Shown here piece after piece: positions 16,130-25,231 of a stretch of DNA of 35,693 bases (position 1 is the first letter of the stretch; the number at the start of each line of letters is the position of its first letter). The stretch spans positions 1-35,693 of the forward strand of contig CAZNFJ010000019.1 in the NCBI GenBank assembly GCA_964572685.1, given 5' to 3'. The translations under genes and the position numbers were made by a program. The notes beneath the pieces are model-generated. The model saw only the letters and a list, made by a program, of their open reading frames with translations. It ran no database searches and was not told the DNA's origin. The DNA comes from UBA2653 sp964572685 (lineage in GTDB: Bacteria; Pseudomonadota; Gammaproteobacteria; Legionellales; Legionellaceae).

Positions 16130-16740
16130 CTAAAAAATTAAGAGGTTATTTAATAACCGGCGTTGTGGTATGGCTGCCTATTTTTGTCACCGTGATGGTT
16201 ATTCGTTCGGTGATGGATTTATTGGACAAGGTAGTATCCTTATTACCTAATGCTTATCAACCCACAACACTTTTAGGTTTTTCAATACCTGGCTTGGGTG
16301 TGATGATTGTGCTGGTACTATTTTTAATCACTGGCTTATTGGTAACCAACTTTGTTGGACAACGCCTGATGGAGTGGGGCGAGGCCCTGTTGCAAAAAAT
16401 ACCATTAGTGCGCGTGATTTACCATACAACAAAACAAATCATTCAAGCGCTCTTGATGACCAATGGTCAGTCGTTTCGACAAGTGGTGATGATTCAATAT
16501 CCGAAGGCTGATTCCTGGACCATGGCATTTGTCACGGGAAGAATTCCATGCCCACCCTCGATGACTACCGCACAAGAATTACTGACTGTATATGTTCCTA
16601 CAACCCCCAATCCCACTTCAGGTTTTTTCTTAATGGTCCCTGAAAGTGAGGTCGTGTTATTGGATATTACCGTTGAAAATGCATTAAAAGTGATATTATC
16701 ATTAGGCGCAATGCGTCAGCCGTTATTTAAGAAAAATTAA
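16126..16740 (+). CDS. DUF502 family inner-membrane protein (204 aa)
   Basis: Two N-terminal transmembrane helices (about 7-29, with VVWLPIFVTVMVI, and about 53-76, with LGVMIVLVLFLITGLLVTN) are followed by a cytosolic or periplasmic domain. The conserved DUF502 features are present: the helix-linking GxPxx region, IPLVRVIYHTTKQ, and YVPTTPNPTSGFFLMVPESEV. The family has no assigned biochemical role. Its ATG overlaps the stop of the FmdB-like gene. aspS follows after 9 bases, so the three are one operon. Confidence 0.9.
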   Translation: MTKKLRGYLITGVVVWLPIFVTVMVIRSVMDLLDKVVSLLPNAYQPTTLLGFSIPGLGVMIVLVLFLITGLLVTNFVGQRLMEWGEALLQKIPLVRVIYHTTKQIIQALLMTNGQSFRQVVMIQYPKADSWTMAFVTGRIPCPPSMTTAQELLTVYVPTTPNPTSGFFLMVPESEVVLLDITVENALKVILSLGAMRQPLFKKN

Positions 16741-16749
16741 GGAGTATCC

Positions 16750-18528
16750 ATGAGATCCCATTTATGCACCAACGTCCATGCAAACATGACAGGTGAATTT
16801 GTTACCGTCTGTGGATGGATTAAAAAAAGACGTGATTTTGGCGAATTAATGTTTTTGGATATCCGCGATTCTTCTGGTATTTTACAAGCCGTTATTGAAC
16901 CGAAATATGCAGAGTTATTGAAAAAGGCTAGTGTTTTACGTCATGAGTTTGTTGTCAAGGTACAAGGCAATGTTCGTCTGCGCCCCGACAATATGCGCAA
17001 TCCTCAAATGCTCACTGGGGAAATTGAACTGGAAGTCACTGAATTGGATATTCTCAATGAATCTGCAGTTCCTCCATTTTTACCTGATGAAAACCAAACA
17101 GTTAACGAAGATTTACGTTTAAAATACCGTTATCTGGATTTACGACGTGATGATTTGCATGAAAAAATAGTGCAACGTCATCATATTGTCCGCTACATTA
17201 GAGAATACTTGAATGAGCAGGGCTTTATGGACATTGAAACGCCCATGCTGACCAAGGCGACCCCTGAAGGTGCTAGAGACTATCTGGTTCCATCACGGGT
17301 ACATCCAGGGGCATTTTATGCATTGCCGCAATCACCTCAATTGTTTAAACAGATGCTGATGATCTCCGGATTTGATAGGTACTATCAAATCGTTCGTTGT
17401 TTTCGTGATGAAGATTTGCGCGCAGACCGCCAACCTGAATTTACTCAGCTTGATATGGAAATGTCTTTTGTCGACGAACAAGATGTTCAAAATATGCTTG
17501 AAGGTTTGATGTGTCATATCTTTAAAAAAGTGCATGATATTCATTTGCAAAGACCGTTTCAGAGGTTAAGCTATGATGATGCCATGAAGCATTATGGTAG
17601 CGATAAACCCGATTTAAGAAATCCATTGGTATTGATTGATTTAGCTGAAGTCTTTATGCAAAGTGACTTTCAAATTTTCAATCAAGCAGCTCATGATCAA
17701 GATTCACGGATTATCGCCATCCGATTACCGCAAGGTGCAACACTTTCTCGTAAACAACTGGATGAATATCAACAATTCCTAGTTCATCATGGTGTGCAAG
17801 GTCTTGCATATGTCAAATGTAACGACCAAGCTTTAGGGCGCGATGGCTTACAATCGTCTTTGTTAAAATTCATGAGTGATAAAGAAGTTCAAGAACTTAT
17901 AGAAAAAACGGGCATGCAAACAGGAGATGTAGTCTTTTGTGTTGCTGGAAAATCCAGTCACATTACAGAACCTATGGGAGCATTGCGTCAAAGATTAGCG
18001 TTTGATCACCAACTGATAGATTTGAAGGACTGGAAAATTGCCTGGGTCGTTGATTGGCCTATCTTTTTATTCAATGATAAAAATCAATCCATTGAATCAG
18101 CGCATCATCCGTTTACATCGCCACGTGAAACCGATATTGAGTCACTAAAAACCAATCCTTTAAGTACCAAAGCCAAGGCTTATGATTTGGTGCTCAATGG
18201 TTTTGAATTGGGCGGCGGTTCCATTCGAATTCATGATCCTAAACTCCAAAAAACAGTATTTGATTTATTGGGGATTAGTGATGAAGAAGCACAAAAGAAA
18301 TTTGGATTTTTCCTAGAAGCTTTACAATATGGTTGTCCTCCACATGGAGGTATTGCCTTAGGCGTTGATCGTCTTGCGATGTTATTATCACGTTCACAAT
18401 CGATTCGTGAAGTCATTGCATTTCCTAAAACCTTAAGTGCGACCTGTCTGTTAACGCAAGCCCCAAGCTTGGTTGACAAACGTCAATTGGATGAGCTTTC
18501 CATTGCAAGTACAGCAGATACTCCATAA
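16750..18528 (+). CDS. aspS: Aspartyl-tRNA synthetase AspS
   Basis: Class II aminoacyl-tRNA synthetase charging tRNA-Asp, 592 aa (E. coli 590). It has an N-terminal anticodon-binding OB domain (GWIKKRRDFGELMFLDIRD, about 23-41). Motif 2 is FRDEDLRADRQPEFTQLD from residue 218. The bacterial GAD insertion spans about 285-410, and motif 3 is ALGVDRLAMLL near 537-545. The ribosome site AAGGAG lies before the ATG. Whether it is discriminating or also serves tRNA-Asn cannot be read from here. The 3' end is overlapped by mutH. Confidence 0.97.
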   Translation: MRSHLCTNVHANMTGEFVTVCGWIKKRRDFGELMFLDIRDSSGILQAVIEPKYAELLKKASVLRHEFVVKVQGNVRLRPDNMRNPQMLTGEIELEVTELDILNESAVPPFLPDENQTVNEDLRLKYRYLDLRRDDLHEKIVQRHHIVRYIREYLNEQGFMDIETPMLTKATPEGARDYLVPSRVHPGAFYALPQSPQLFKQMLMISGFDRYYQIVRCFRDEDLRADRQPEFTQLDMEMSFVDEQDVQNMLEGLMCHIFKKVHDIHLQRPFQRLSYDDAMKHYGSDKPDLRNPLVLIDLAEVFMQSDFQIFNQAAHDQDSRIIAIRLPQGATLSRKQLDEYQQFLVHHGVQGLAYVKCNDQALGRDGLQSSLLKFMSDKEVQELIEKTGMQTGDVVFCVAGKSSHITEPMGALRQRLAFDHQLIDLKDWKIAWVVDWPIFLFNDKNQSIESAHHPFTSPRETDIESLKTNPLSTKAKAYDLVLNGFELGGGSIRIHDPKLQKTVFDLLGISDEEAQKKFGFFLEALQYGCPPHGGIALGVDRLAMLLSRSQSIREVIAFPKTLSATCLLTQAPSLVDKRQLDELSIASTADTP

Positions 18529-19159
18529 AGCACAAGAATTGGAAGGTTTAACTTTTTTGCAGTTGGCAAGAATGTTAAACCTCCAGGTTCCTCATGAAGC
18601 TAAATTTGCTAAAGGTTGGTTGGGACAAGCCATTGAGCTATATTTAGGTGCACAAGCAGGATGTCTTCCCATCCCTGATTTCCCAAGCTTAAAAATGGAA
18701 TTAAAAAGCTTACCGATTAATTCAAAAGGTCGAGTAATGGAATCAACCTATGTTACGACTTTGCCTTTATTAGGTGATTTTTCTTTAAACTTTGAACAAA
18801 GTCATTGCTTTCAAAAACTGCAACTGGTTCTATGGCTTCCCATCGAAGGTGAAAGAACTATTTCATATGCTCAGCGCCGAATAGGGCGAGCTATATTATG
18901 GCAGCCCAATGATACGCAATATGCGATTTTAAAAAAAGACTGGGAAGATATTATCGACATGGTGATTCAGGGAAATATTGAAAAGATTCATGGTGGATTA
19001 GGCAAATACTTACACATACGCCCAAAAGCGGCTGACTCGAAAGCATTGACCAAGGCACTCAATGAACAAAGTGAAATGATTCAAACACTTCCTCGTGGAT
19101 TTTATTTACGCACGCTTTTGACGCAAGATATTTTTGAGGGAAAATTTGTTCTTGGCTAA
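18491..19159 (+). CDS. mutH: Methyl-directed mismatch repair endonuclease MutH
   Basis: Nicks the unmethylated strand at hemimethylated GATC sites after MutS/MutL activation. The product is 222 aa from the ATG at 18491; a TTG at 18473 would add six residues. E49, D63, E70 and K72 align with E. coli MutH E56, D70, E77 and K79, so the active site is intact (DFPSLKMELKSLP). The signatures KGWLGQAIELYLGA, PIEGER and TLPRGFYLRT are conserved. The gene overlaps the end of aspS by 38 bases from the ATG, which implies translational coupling. MutH is typical of gammaproteobacteria and implies a Dam methylase elsewhere in the genome. Confidence 0.95.
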   Translation: MSFPLQVQQILHKAQELEGLTFLQLARMLNLQVPHEAKFAKGWLGQAIELYLGAQAGCLPIPDFPSLKMELKSLPINSKGRVMESTYVTTLPLLGDFSLNFEQSHCFQKLQLVLWLPIEGERTISYAQRRIGRAILWQPNDTQYAILKKDWEDIIDMVIQGNIEKIHGGLGKYLHIRPKAADSKALTKALNEQSEMIQTLPRGFYLRTLLTQDIFEGKFVLG

Positions 19160-19205
19160 AACTGTCTAATTCGTTAAGATGATAAAAAATATTTAAGGAA
19201 CAAGG

Positions 19206-19892
19206 ATGTTTCGAAAATTCGCTTTGATTTTGGTTTTAGTCTCTTGCACTTCGCATGCACAATCGCTCATGAATTTATTTAATGCGAGATATTGTGAAAT
19301 TTTGTTGTTTGAACCATGGCATGGAGTTTTTGTATACAATACCTTAAAACAAAATAGCTGTCCAAATCAGCTTTGGAGTCAGTTATCAACTGACGAGATT
19401 AAAAAGAAAACGGCAGCTTTTCATGTTTATAAGAATGGGCCACGTTATTGGGTAATCGATGGCATGGAGCATTCTTCTTTGGTTGATCAAACTGTTCTTA
19501 ATATAAATGGATTTAAATTAAACAAAGCCGCAACCCTTTCAACCTTTGATTTTTTGAAATTCATTTTAACATTTCAACGTCCGTATTATATTCATCAAAT
19601 TAAACGAAAAACAACTTGGGTGTATGAATCAGGTCGTCAGATTTACGAAATCATTGATGATAAAAATCATGTATATGTCATGCAGAGTTATTCTACTCAA
19701 CATGTTCCTCAAACAATTGACGACTTGGCTTCATTAGGGGGACGCTTGCATCTGCCAAAAGATTGGAAATTTAAAACAGGAACTTTATTGGCTAATCAAT
19801 ATGTAAAAGCCATAGATGGGCTGGCGGATATTATTCAAGATGATTTCTACAATACATATCAACGAGCAGAATTCGATCTAATTCAAGACTAG
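19206..19892 (+). CDS. Exported protein of unknown function (228 aa)
   Basis: Residues 1-20 are a Sec signal peptide (FALILVLVSC, then TSHAQS, with the AxA-like cleavage at SHA-Q). The mature part is about 208 residues, mixed alpha/beta, with two early Cys (residue about 30 and about 52) that could form a disulfide. YYIHQIKRKTTWVYESGRQIY and VYVMQSYSTQ suggest a beta-rich core. No membrane span follows the signal. An AAGGAACAAGG stretch precedes the ATG. It follows mutH by 46 bases and may be co-transcribed with it. The family was not recognised. Confidence 0.65.
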   Translation: MFRKFALILVLVSCTSHAQSLMNLFNARYCEILLFEPWHGVFVYNTLKQNSCPNQLWSQLSTDEIKKKTAAFHVYKNGPRYWVIDGMEHSSLVDQTVLNINGFKLNKAATLSTFDFLKFILTFQRPYYIHQIKRKTTWVYESGRQIYEIIDDKNHVYVMQSYSTQHVPQTIDDLASLGGRLHLPKDWKFKTGTLLANQYVKAIDGLADIIQDDFYNTYQRAEFDLIQD

Positions 19893-20092
19893 TTAATCAA
19901 GGAGCAGATCGGTTTTTTATTGCATTTTGGCATTCTTCGGACTAGGAAAGTGATGATGAATCGAGCTGAGTGAAAATATTGCAAGTTCTTGCTCTCTCAT
20001 AAATATTTTTGTTCTAATTATGCAATAAAACACCATTAAGAGCTGAATATAGGCTTGGCAGCTAATATTATTTTTTAGCATCTTGCAACATC

Positions 20093-20684
20093 TCATTTGG
20101 TAGAATTTTGCCTTTTAGGTCTCTGTTCTAGCTCATCACTCAAATCATTATCAGTATCTAATCTATGCTTTTCCCGCAAAATAAACTTTCTCTTTGTAAG
20201 AGTGATGAATTCGATATTTGCAGCAAGTCATTCGAGCCTGTGATAAGTTCTTTAAGCTCATTAATAAAGTCATCAAATAACAAATGTCCTGAATTTCTAG
20301 AAAGCTTAAATATAATTTGATCTTTTTGGATTCAAGTAATTCAAGACCTCCCGGCACATCGACAAGCCATTGTGATAATTGAAGAAAAGAATCAATATTT
20401 TTTGAACCGCCATCATATCCAGCGATTTTAATGATATTCGCGTGAGTAAAATTTATCAATAAATCAGAGTGATGCGTCAGCACTACTTTAACTACCTTTG
20501 TTGAGCATTCTCTTTAGATAAGTTGATTGGCTTGCTGTTCACTAAATCCGATATTACTTAATTGCTCGAACTCTTGAAGATATCTGGCATCAGTAATCTT
20601 GAGCTTATTTAACTTTTCCTTAATTATCAAATCAATCTCTTTCATAGCACCCAAATAACTAAGTATCGCTATAATTATGCTCAT
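20093..20684 (-). pseudogene. Decayed gene for a TALE/Bat-like repeat protein
   Basis: Minus strand. The frame starts at ATG 20684 (AAGAGA before it) and reads into NIGFSEQQANQLI. It meets a TAA at 20514-20516 and continues in the same frame. It then shifts near the A5 run at 20323-20327 and again near 20235, ending at 20093. Joined, it shows about three tandem 32-35-residue units. The clearest (20352-20450) begins FTHANIIKIAGYDGG and ends LQLSQWLVDVPG. This matches the Bat/TALE repeat pattern (F-S-x-x-D-I-V-K-I-A-G-N-x-G-G-...-L-x-x-L-L), with YD at the base-reading positions 12-13. The unit before it is degenerate. The one after has IIFKLSRNSG. The end is basic (KRKFILREKH, RPKRQ). One stop and two shifts mean it is not functional as read. 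TALE-like family membership rests on a motif comparison only. Confidence 0.6.
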
Positions 20685-20750
20685 AATAATCTCTTTTAAT
20701 CATCGTTCAAGAGAAGCTGCTCTGATTAAAAACTAAAAGGGCATCAGGAG

Positions 20751-21791
20751 CTAACAGCCATATTTCAACCAAATAGGCATCACTCGTAAAAGATAATCCA
20801 TAAATTTCCATAATCCCACTCGATGACCTATATTTCCAACACCATCTTCCCTGACTTCTGGAAATGCAATACCCAATCCAAATAATCCAGGAGCAATAAT
20901 TCCTGTTCGAGTATTATACTCCAGATGATTGATGCCCTCTATTGGAATCGATCTTGGCTTAAAACCAGTAGCATATATGACTTTTGTACACAAGGGCAAA
21001 ACCGAACGTATATTATTTTCATTCGATAGCAAGCGAGTTAAATTTTTCGGTAATTTACCATCAATGTTTTCTCTCGCCCACTCAGCGGCTTTTCCTTTAA
21101 GCCCTTTATCATCGAATAAAATCCAATCATCAAAATATGTCGCATAACATAAAGGTGATAAAAAAAAGTTATATACATGTTCGACTTTACAATTTTCAAT
21201 AAGCTCTTGTAATAAGATAATAGCTGAGTGAGATGAGCCAAATACCGCAACCTTATCCTTGGACTGACAATGATTTTTTAATTGATTAAACTTTAAGGCC
21301 TCTGTGAGCAGGACTTCATTAACCGCTGGATAACCCAATGACACAGGTTCTGAACCAGGAGCTACAATCACATTTTTGGCTCTCACTATTTGATCAGAAA
21401 TCTTCAAATGCCATTTGCGCTCACTTAAATGCATACCAATAACTTTGCCTTTGATAATATTTACTTTATTGATCAAATGATTGGTCACCCATTGTAATGG
21501 TTCAGTTGCAAACTGAAGAAGACAGGTATCATTAGGATTCATATTCTGAATTGAAAAAGCTGGTGAATTTTCATACTCGAACGCTCGACATGATTCAAAA
21601 AAACGAGTAAATAATTCTACTTTGGTGTTGCTTGAAACTTCTGCCCATTTGGTGCCAAAATCTCCTACTTTAAACTCAGGATCTAACCAAAGAATCTCAT
21701 CTGATTGTACACCATGATCTAATAATTGCCCAACAGATGCGATACCGGCAGGGCCTGCACCAATAACGGACCACTTATAGATTTTTGACAT
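20751..21791 (-). CDS. FAD/NAD(P)-dependent oxidoreductase (346 aa)
   Basis: Predicted flavoprotein with an N-terminal FAD-binding Rossmann motif (VIGAGPAGIASVGQLL, residues about 9-24). A second dinucleotide motif, VAVFGSSHSAIILLQEL, lies near 182-198 and is likely NAD(P). The carboxyl part has ATGFKPRSIPI (ATG motif) and GLFGLGIAFPE, typical of FAD-NAD(P)-binding oxidoreductases. No CxxC redox disulfide is present, so it is not a thioredoxin-type reductase; monooxygenase-like or amine-oxidising chemistry is possible. AAGGAA lies before the ATG. It is on the minus strand with the CDF gene upstream at 21904, 113 bases away. Substrate not determinable. Confidence 0.8.
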   Translation of the reverse strand: MSKIYKWSVIGAGPAGIASVGQLLDHGVQSDEILWLDPEFKVGDFGTKWAEVSSNTKVELFTRFFESCRAFEYENSPAFSIQNMNPNDTCLLQFATEPLQWVTNHLINKVNIIKGKVIGMHLSERKWHLKISDQIVRAKNVIVAPGSEPVSLGYPAVNEVLLTEALKFNQLKNHCQSKDKVAVFGSSHSAIILLQELIENCKVEHVYNFFLSPLCYATYFDDWILFDDKGLKGKAAEWARENIDGKLPKNLTRLLSNENNIRSVLPLCTKVIYATGFKPRSIPIEGINHLEYNTRTGIIAPGLFGLGIAFPEVREDGVGNIGHRVGLWKFMDYLLRVMPIWLKYGC

Positions 21792-21903
21792 TTTTTATTC
21801 CTTATCTTGTGTAAGTTTTGAAATGACTGAAAATATTAACTCTATTTCACCAAAACAATGACTTATCCCCATTTTCTGGGGATAAGTCTGTACATAGGAT
21901 GTG

Positions 21904-22773
21904 TTAATGCTGATGAGATTCCTGACAGACTTCATATTCGAGCTGAAGGGTGGAGTGTTCTATGCCGAAATCATTTTTTAATTTTTCTTTAATGAAGACA
22001 ATCATTTCTGTCATATTATGATGTTTATCAATGACGACATGCGCTGTTAAATTAATCCGTTTATGGCTTATCGACCATATATGTAAATCATGAACGTTTA
22101 TAACGCCCGGACAATTTGAAATGGCATGAAGTACATTTTGAGTATTAATGTGATCAGGAACGGATTCTAGTAAAATGTTGATACTTTCTTTTAAAATAAT
22201 CCAGCTTCGAGGCAAAATCCATAAACTAATTAAAATAGCAATAATGGTATCTATCCATTTCAAGTTACTAAAATAAATTAAAATGCCACCGATGATAACA
22301 CCTATTGAGCTAAGCATGTCGCTTAATACTTCCAAATAAGCGCCTTTTAGCATCAAGCTATCATTTTTGGATGATTGTAGTATCCATACAGTGATGATAT
22401 TAATAACCAAACCAATGCCGGCAATCCAGGACATCGCTAGAGGATGTATATCCTGAGGTTGATGATAGCGTTCAATTGCTTGTAAAAAAATATATATACC
22501 AACTATAAACAAAAGACAGGTATTCAATATAGCGGCTAAAATTTCAAAACGATAATATCCAAATGTTTTTTTTGTATTAGCAGGTTTTTTTGCTAAAACC
22601 AAGGCAACCCAACTAATAACGAGAGCAGAAGAATCAGTCATCATATGTGCTGCATCGGAAACCAATGCTAAACTGCCACTAAGCCAGCCTCCAATTAGCT
22701 CAATAAACATATAAGAAATGGTGATTATAATGCAAGCAAGTAATTTATTGGCATGGGTTGATAGGAGGGTCAT
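21904..22773 (-). CDS. Cation diffusion facilitator, Zn/Co/Cd efflux (CzcD-like)
   Basis: Inner-membrane proton-coupled divalent-metal exporter, 289 aa, with six predicted transmembrane helices. The TM2 metal site is SDAAHMMTD (D40, H43, D47). TM5 has YLEVLSDMLSS, with Glu148 and Asp152 in the place of the HxxxD of ZitB-type members. The cytosolic C-terminal domain (about 205-289) starts after ESVPDHI and contains VHDLHIWSIS, the family's conserved stretch. It ends in a His-containing tail (SHQH), which could bind metal. Length and motifs match the family. The exact metal and the effect of Glu148 are uncertain. Confidence 0.92.
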   Translation of the reverse strand: MTLLSTHANKLLACIIITISYMFIELIGGWLSGSLALVSDAAHMMTDSSALVISWVALVLAKKPANTKKTFGYYRFEILAAILNTCLLFIVGIYIFLQAIERYHQPQDIHPLAMSWIAGIGLVINIITVWILQSSKNDSLMLKGAYLEVLSDMLSSIGVIIGGILIYFSNLKWIDTIIAILISLWILPRSWIILKESINILLESVPDHINTQNVLHAISNCPGVINVHDLHIWSISHKRINLTAHVVIDKHHNMTEMIVFIKEKLKNDFGIEHSTLQLEYEVCQESHQH

Positions 22774-22977
22774 GTTTTTTTCTATACATTCAAATTATTA
22801 TTTTAAGTTAACATAGAATTGTGATGAATCCAATTGATTAGACTGGGAAGGGGGCTTTTATAAAGGAGATACTGTTGACCATTAATTTCATGTTTTTTTT
22901 GTTTAAGGGCTAATGACATGTACTGAGGTTTGGTTCATAATGTAAGCATTAAAATACTCAGCTGTTAGGAATAAAAT

Positions 22978-24096
22978 ATGCAATTTATTGATTTAAAAAC
23001 CCAAGGGAAAAGAGTTCAGGATAAGGTTTTAGAACGTATCCAAGCCATTTTAGAGCATGGCGCTTATATCATGGGGCCAGAAGTCACTGAACTTGAAAAT
23101 ATGCTTGCTGAATTTGTAGGTGTTAAACATGCACTAGCGGTCGCAAGTGGTACAGACGCTCTTTTGATTGCCTTAATGGCTCTTGGTGTCGGGCAGGGTG
23201 ATGAAGTCATTACAACCCCATTTAGTTTTTTTGCAACAGCAGAAGTTATTGCTTTATTAGGCGCAAAACCGGTATTTGTTGATATAGATCCGGCCACATA
23301 CAACATTGACCCAAATGAAATTAAAAAAGCCATCACCTCAAAAACCAAAGCCATTATGCCCGTTAGTTTATACGGCCAATGCGCGGACTTTGACGAGATC
23401 AATGCCATTGCTGCCGAGTTTGGTTTACCTGTCATTGAAGATGGAGCGCAAAGTTTTGGTGCAAGCTACAAAGGAAAACGTTCTTGTGGTTTGAGTACCA
23501 TCGGCTGCACAAGCTTTTTCCCTTCAAAACCTCTAGGATGTTATGGTGATGGCGGGGCATGCTTTACCAATGATCCTGAATTGGCGCAAAAAATGGCAGA
23601 AATTCGTGTTCATGGTCAATCTAAGCGTTATTATCACAGTAGTTTAGGTATCAATGGCCGCTGTGATACCATTCAAGCAGCTGTTCTCATTGAAAAATTA
23701 AAAATTTTTGAAGATGAAATTGCGTCAAGACAAGCAGTTGCCGCCGTTTATGCAAAACTGCTGCCAAAACATATTCGAAAACCAATCATCACATCAGATA
23801 ACCTATCCGTTTATGCACAGTATACAATTGAAGTAGAAAATCGTGAGTCATTACAAGATGCATTACAAAAGAGAGGGATTCCAACGGCAATTCATTATCC
23901 ACTAGGATTACATGAACAACCTATTTTCAAAGATTTATACCCAGAAGAGAAATCTTATCCCCACACTGAATTTGCTGCTCGACGAGTGATGAGCTTACCA
24001 ATGCATCCTTATTTAACAGTGTCTCAACAGGAGCAAATTTGTCTTGTTCTTGCAGAAGAAATTTCAAAAACTGAAGCTCAAGTTGAGGAAGCATAA
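22978..24096 (+). CDS. DegT/DnrJ/EryC1 family PLP aminotransferase (WbpE-like)
   Basis: Transaminates a keto-sugar nucleotide, typically in surface-polysaccharide synthesis. The product is 372 aa, the usual length. The PLP site is a Lys at 184 in TSFFPSKPLGCYGDGGA, where Lys forms the Schiff base. IEDGAQSFGA (residues 153-162) is the cofactor-contacting stretch, and VASGTDAL (55-62) binds phosphate. HYPLGLHEQP is the conserved late motif. WbpE/PglE-type enzymes act on UDP-sugars; which one is unknown here. No sugar-pathway neighbours lie in the window, so this gene looks isolated. It is transcribed alone and ends in a strong terminator. Confidence 0.93.
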   Translation: MQFIDLKTQGKRVQDKVLERIQAILEHGAYIMGPEVTELENMLAEFVGVKHALAVASGTDALLIALMALGVGQGDEVITTPFSFFATAEVIALLGAKPVFVDIDPATYNIDPNEIKKAITSKTKAIMPVSLYGQCADFDEINAIAAEFGLPVIEDGAQSFGASYKGKRSCGLSTIGCTSFFPSKPLGCYGDGGACFTNDPELAQKMAEIRVHGQSKRYYHSSLGINGRCDTIQAAVLIEKLKIFEDEIASRQAVAAVYAKLLPKHIRKPIITSDNLSVYAQYTIEVENRESLQDALQKRGIPTAIHYPLGLHEQPIFKDLYPEEKSYPHTEFAARRVMSLPMHPYLTVSQQEQICLVLAEEISKTEAQVEEA

Positions 24097-24102
24097 ATGA
24101 TT

Positions 24103-24130
24103 AACCACCCAATCGGGTGGTTTTTTTTTC
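24103..24130 (+). terminator. Intrinsic terminator after the DegT aminotransferase gene
   Basis: Perfect 8-bp stem AACCACCC/GGGTGGTT with the 4-base loop AATC, followed by a T run. It begins 7 bases after the stop. Confidence 0.9.
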
Positions 24131-24266
24131 ATTACCAATATATGCGCCTAAATCGAATGGTTTTATGCAAACTAGCCGAAATGTTCATGAATGGCTGTAG
24201 TAATTTAGAAAAAAATAAATTTTCATTAGACCAATTTATAATTTTTTGATTAAAATAATTGCTGGA

Positions 24267-24731
24267 TTATGTAGCTAATACTTTCAATTTCATATGCAAA
24301 ATTGGGTAAGGCTTTTCTTGTCCATCTAGTTTTGAACGACTAATAATATTAAAACCCATTTTCTTGTAAAATTCTATTGCTCGAGGGTTTTGTTCGTTGA
24401 CATCGACTTTGGTTACACCAAGCTGTTGAATAGCATATTGGCACAAGGCTGAACCAACCCCATGTCCTTGCGAAGTTGGTGATATAAAAAGCATTTCAAT
24501 TTTATTCTCTGCGACGCCAATAAATCCAATGATTTTATTTTCTAAATTTTTACTACATTTAAGATATAAAGCATCAAAATAATGATTTAAAATCAGAGGT
24601 TTGAGTTCATTGATTTCTCTATCAGGCAAGAAATCATGTGTCGCTCGTACAGACTCTTCCCAAACCCTTATTAATTCCAAATGGTCTTGTTTTTCAACGT
24701 TACAAATTTGGTACGTCATACTCATCATCAC
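24267..24731 (-). CDS. GNAT-family N-acetyltransferase (YjaB-like)
   Basis: Acetyl-CoA-dependent acetyltransferase of about 150 aa. The start of the domain (residues 10-40) has LIRVWEESVRATHDFLPDRE, a YjaB-type feature. The acetyl-CoA-binding motif A is SPTSQGHGVGSAL (Q-x-x-G-x-G). The C-terminal NPRAIEFYKKMGF is the usual motif B. Four Met (positions 1, 2, 3 and 5) make the start uncertain by a few residues. It is monocistronic by position. The acceptor substrate is unknown, often an amine or protein N-terminus in relatives. Confidence 0.85.
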   Translation of the reverse strand: MMMSMTYQICNVEKQDHLELIRVWEESVRATHDFLPDREINELKPLILNHYFDALYLKCSKNLENKIIGFIGVAENKIEMLFISPTSQGHGVGSALCQYAIQQLGVTKVDVNEQNPRAIEFYKKMGFNIISRSKLDGQEKPYPILHMKLKVLAT

Positions 24732-24846
24732 TTTTTTCTGTTTGTATTGTAATTATTTGTTAAATCTAAATCTTGTGATCTATAATAACAATCTTGATTT
24801 TAACAGTTATTTATCTGAAATACACTTATGATTCATCTATAAATGA

Positions 24847-25231
24847 GGCTTCATTGCTAAAGATGAAAAATTACTATTGATAAAAAAGCGTTCAGATAAT
24901 CTCTGGACATTACCTGGAGGCCGGGTAGATATAAATGAATCTCCATCTGAATCAGTTATTAGAGAGGTGTTTGAAGAAACAGTATTCCATGTAAAAGTAA
25001 TTAAACTTTTAACTCTTTGGGACAAAGTAAAACATGATCACCCACCACAATGGCCGCATACTTATAAGATTTTTTTGTTTGTGAAAGAACCTCAGGCAGT
25101 ATGAATATAAATCTTGAGATATCGGAAATTAATTTTTTTCTTTAAATGAGTTGCCAGACTATCAACACATAGAGTTACCAAAAATCAGAAAACACAGCTT
25201 TCGATTAAATTGCGATTTGATTAAAAAATAA
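24847..25231 (+). pseudogene. NUDIX hydrolase, truncated and frameshifted
   Basis: The frame opens directly after a TGA and lacks an N-terminus: GFIAKDEKLLLIKKRSDNLW, then TLPGG. The NUDIX box (G-x5-E-x7-REUxEE) is present as GRVDINESPSESVIREVFEE, but the usual Gly after EE-x is Val. The later HPPQWPHTYKIFLF matches the family. The frame then ends at 25104, and the C-terminus continues in two other frames: NINLEISEINFF, then SLNELPDYQHIELPKIRKHS with its stop at 25229-25231. One shift lies near 25095 and one in the T7 run near 25133. The gene is thus decayed at both ends and unlikely to be active. Confidence 0.75.

Noticed and set aside
20163..20483. Intact 106-aa gene on the minus strand
   Set aside because: Its second half is out of frame with better coding sequence, and the preceding frame shows the same protein continuing. 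It is one piece of the decayed repeat gene.
24877..25104. Intact 75-aa NUDIX protein
   Set aside because: It lacks both the N-terminus and the C-terminal part of the fold, and the missing end is readable in other frames.
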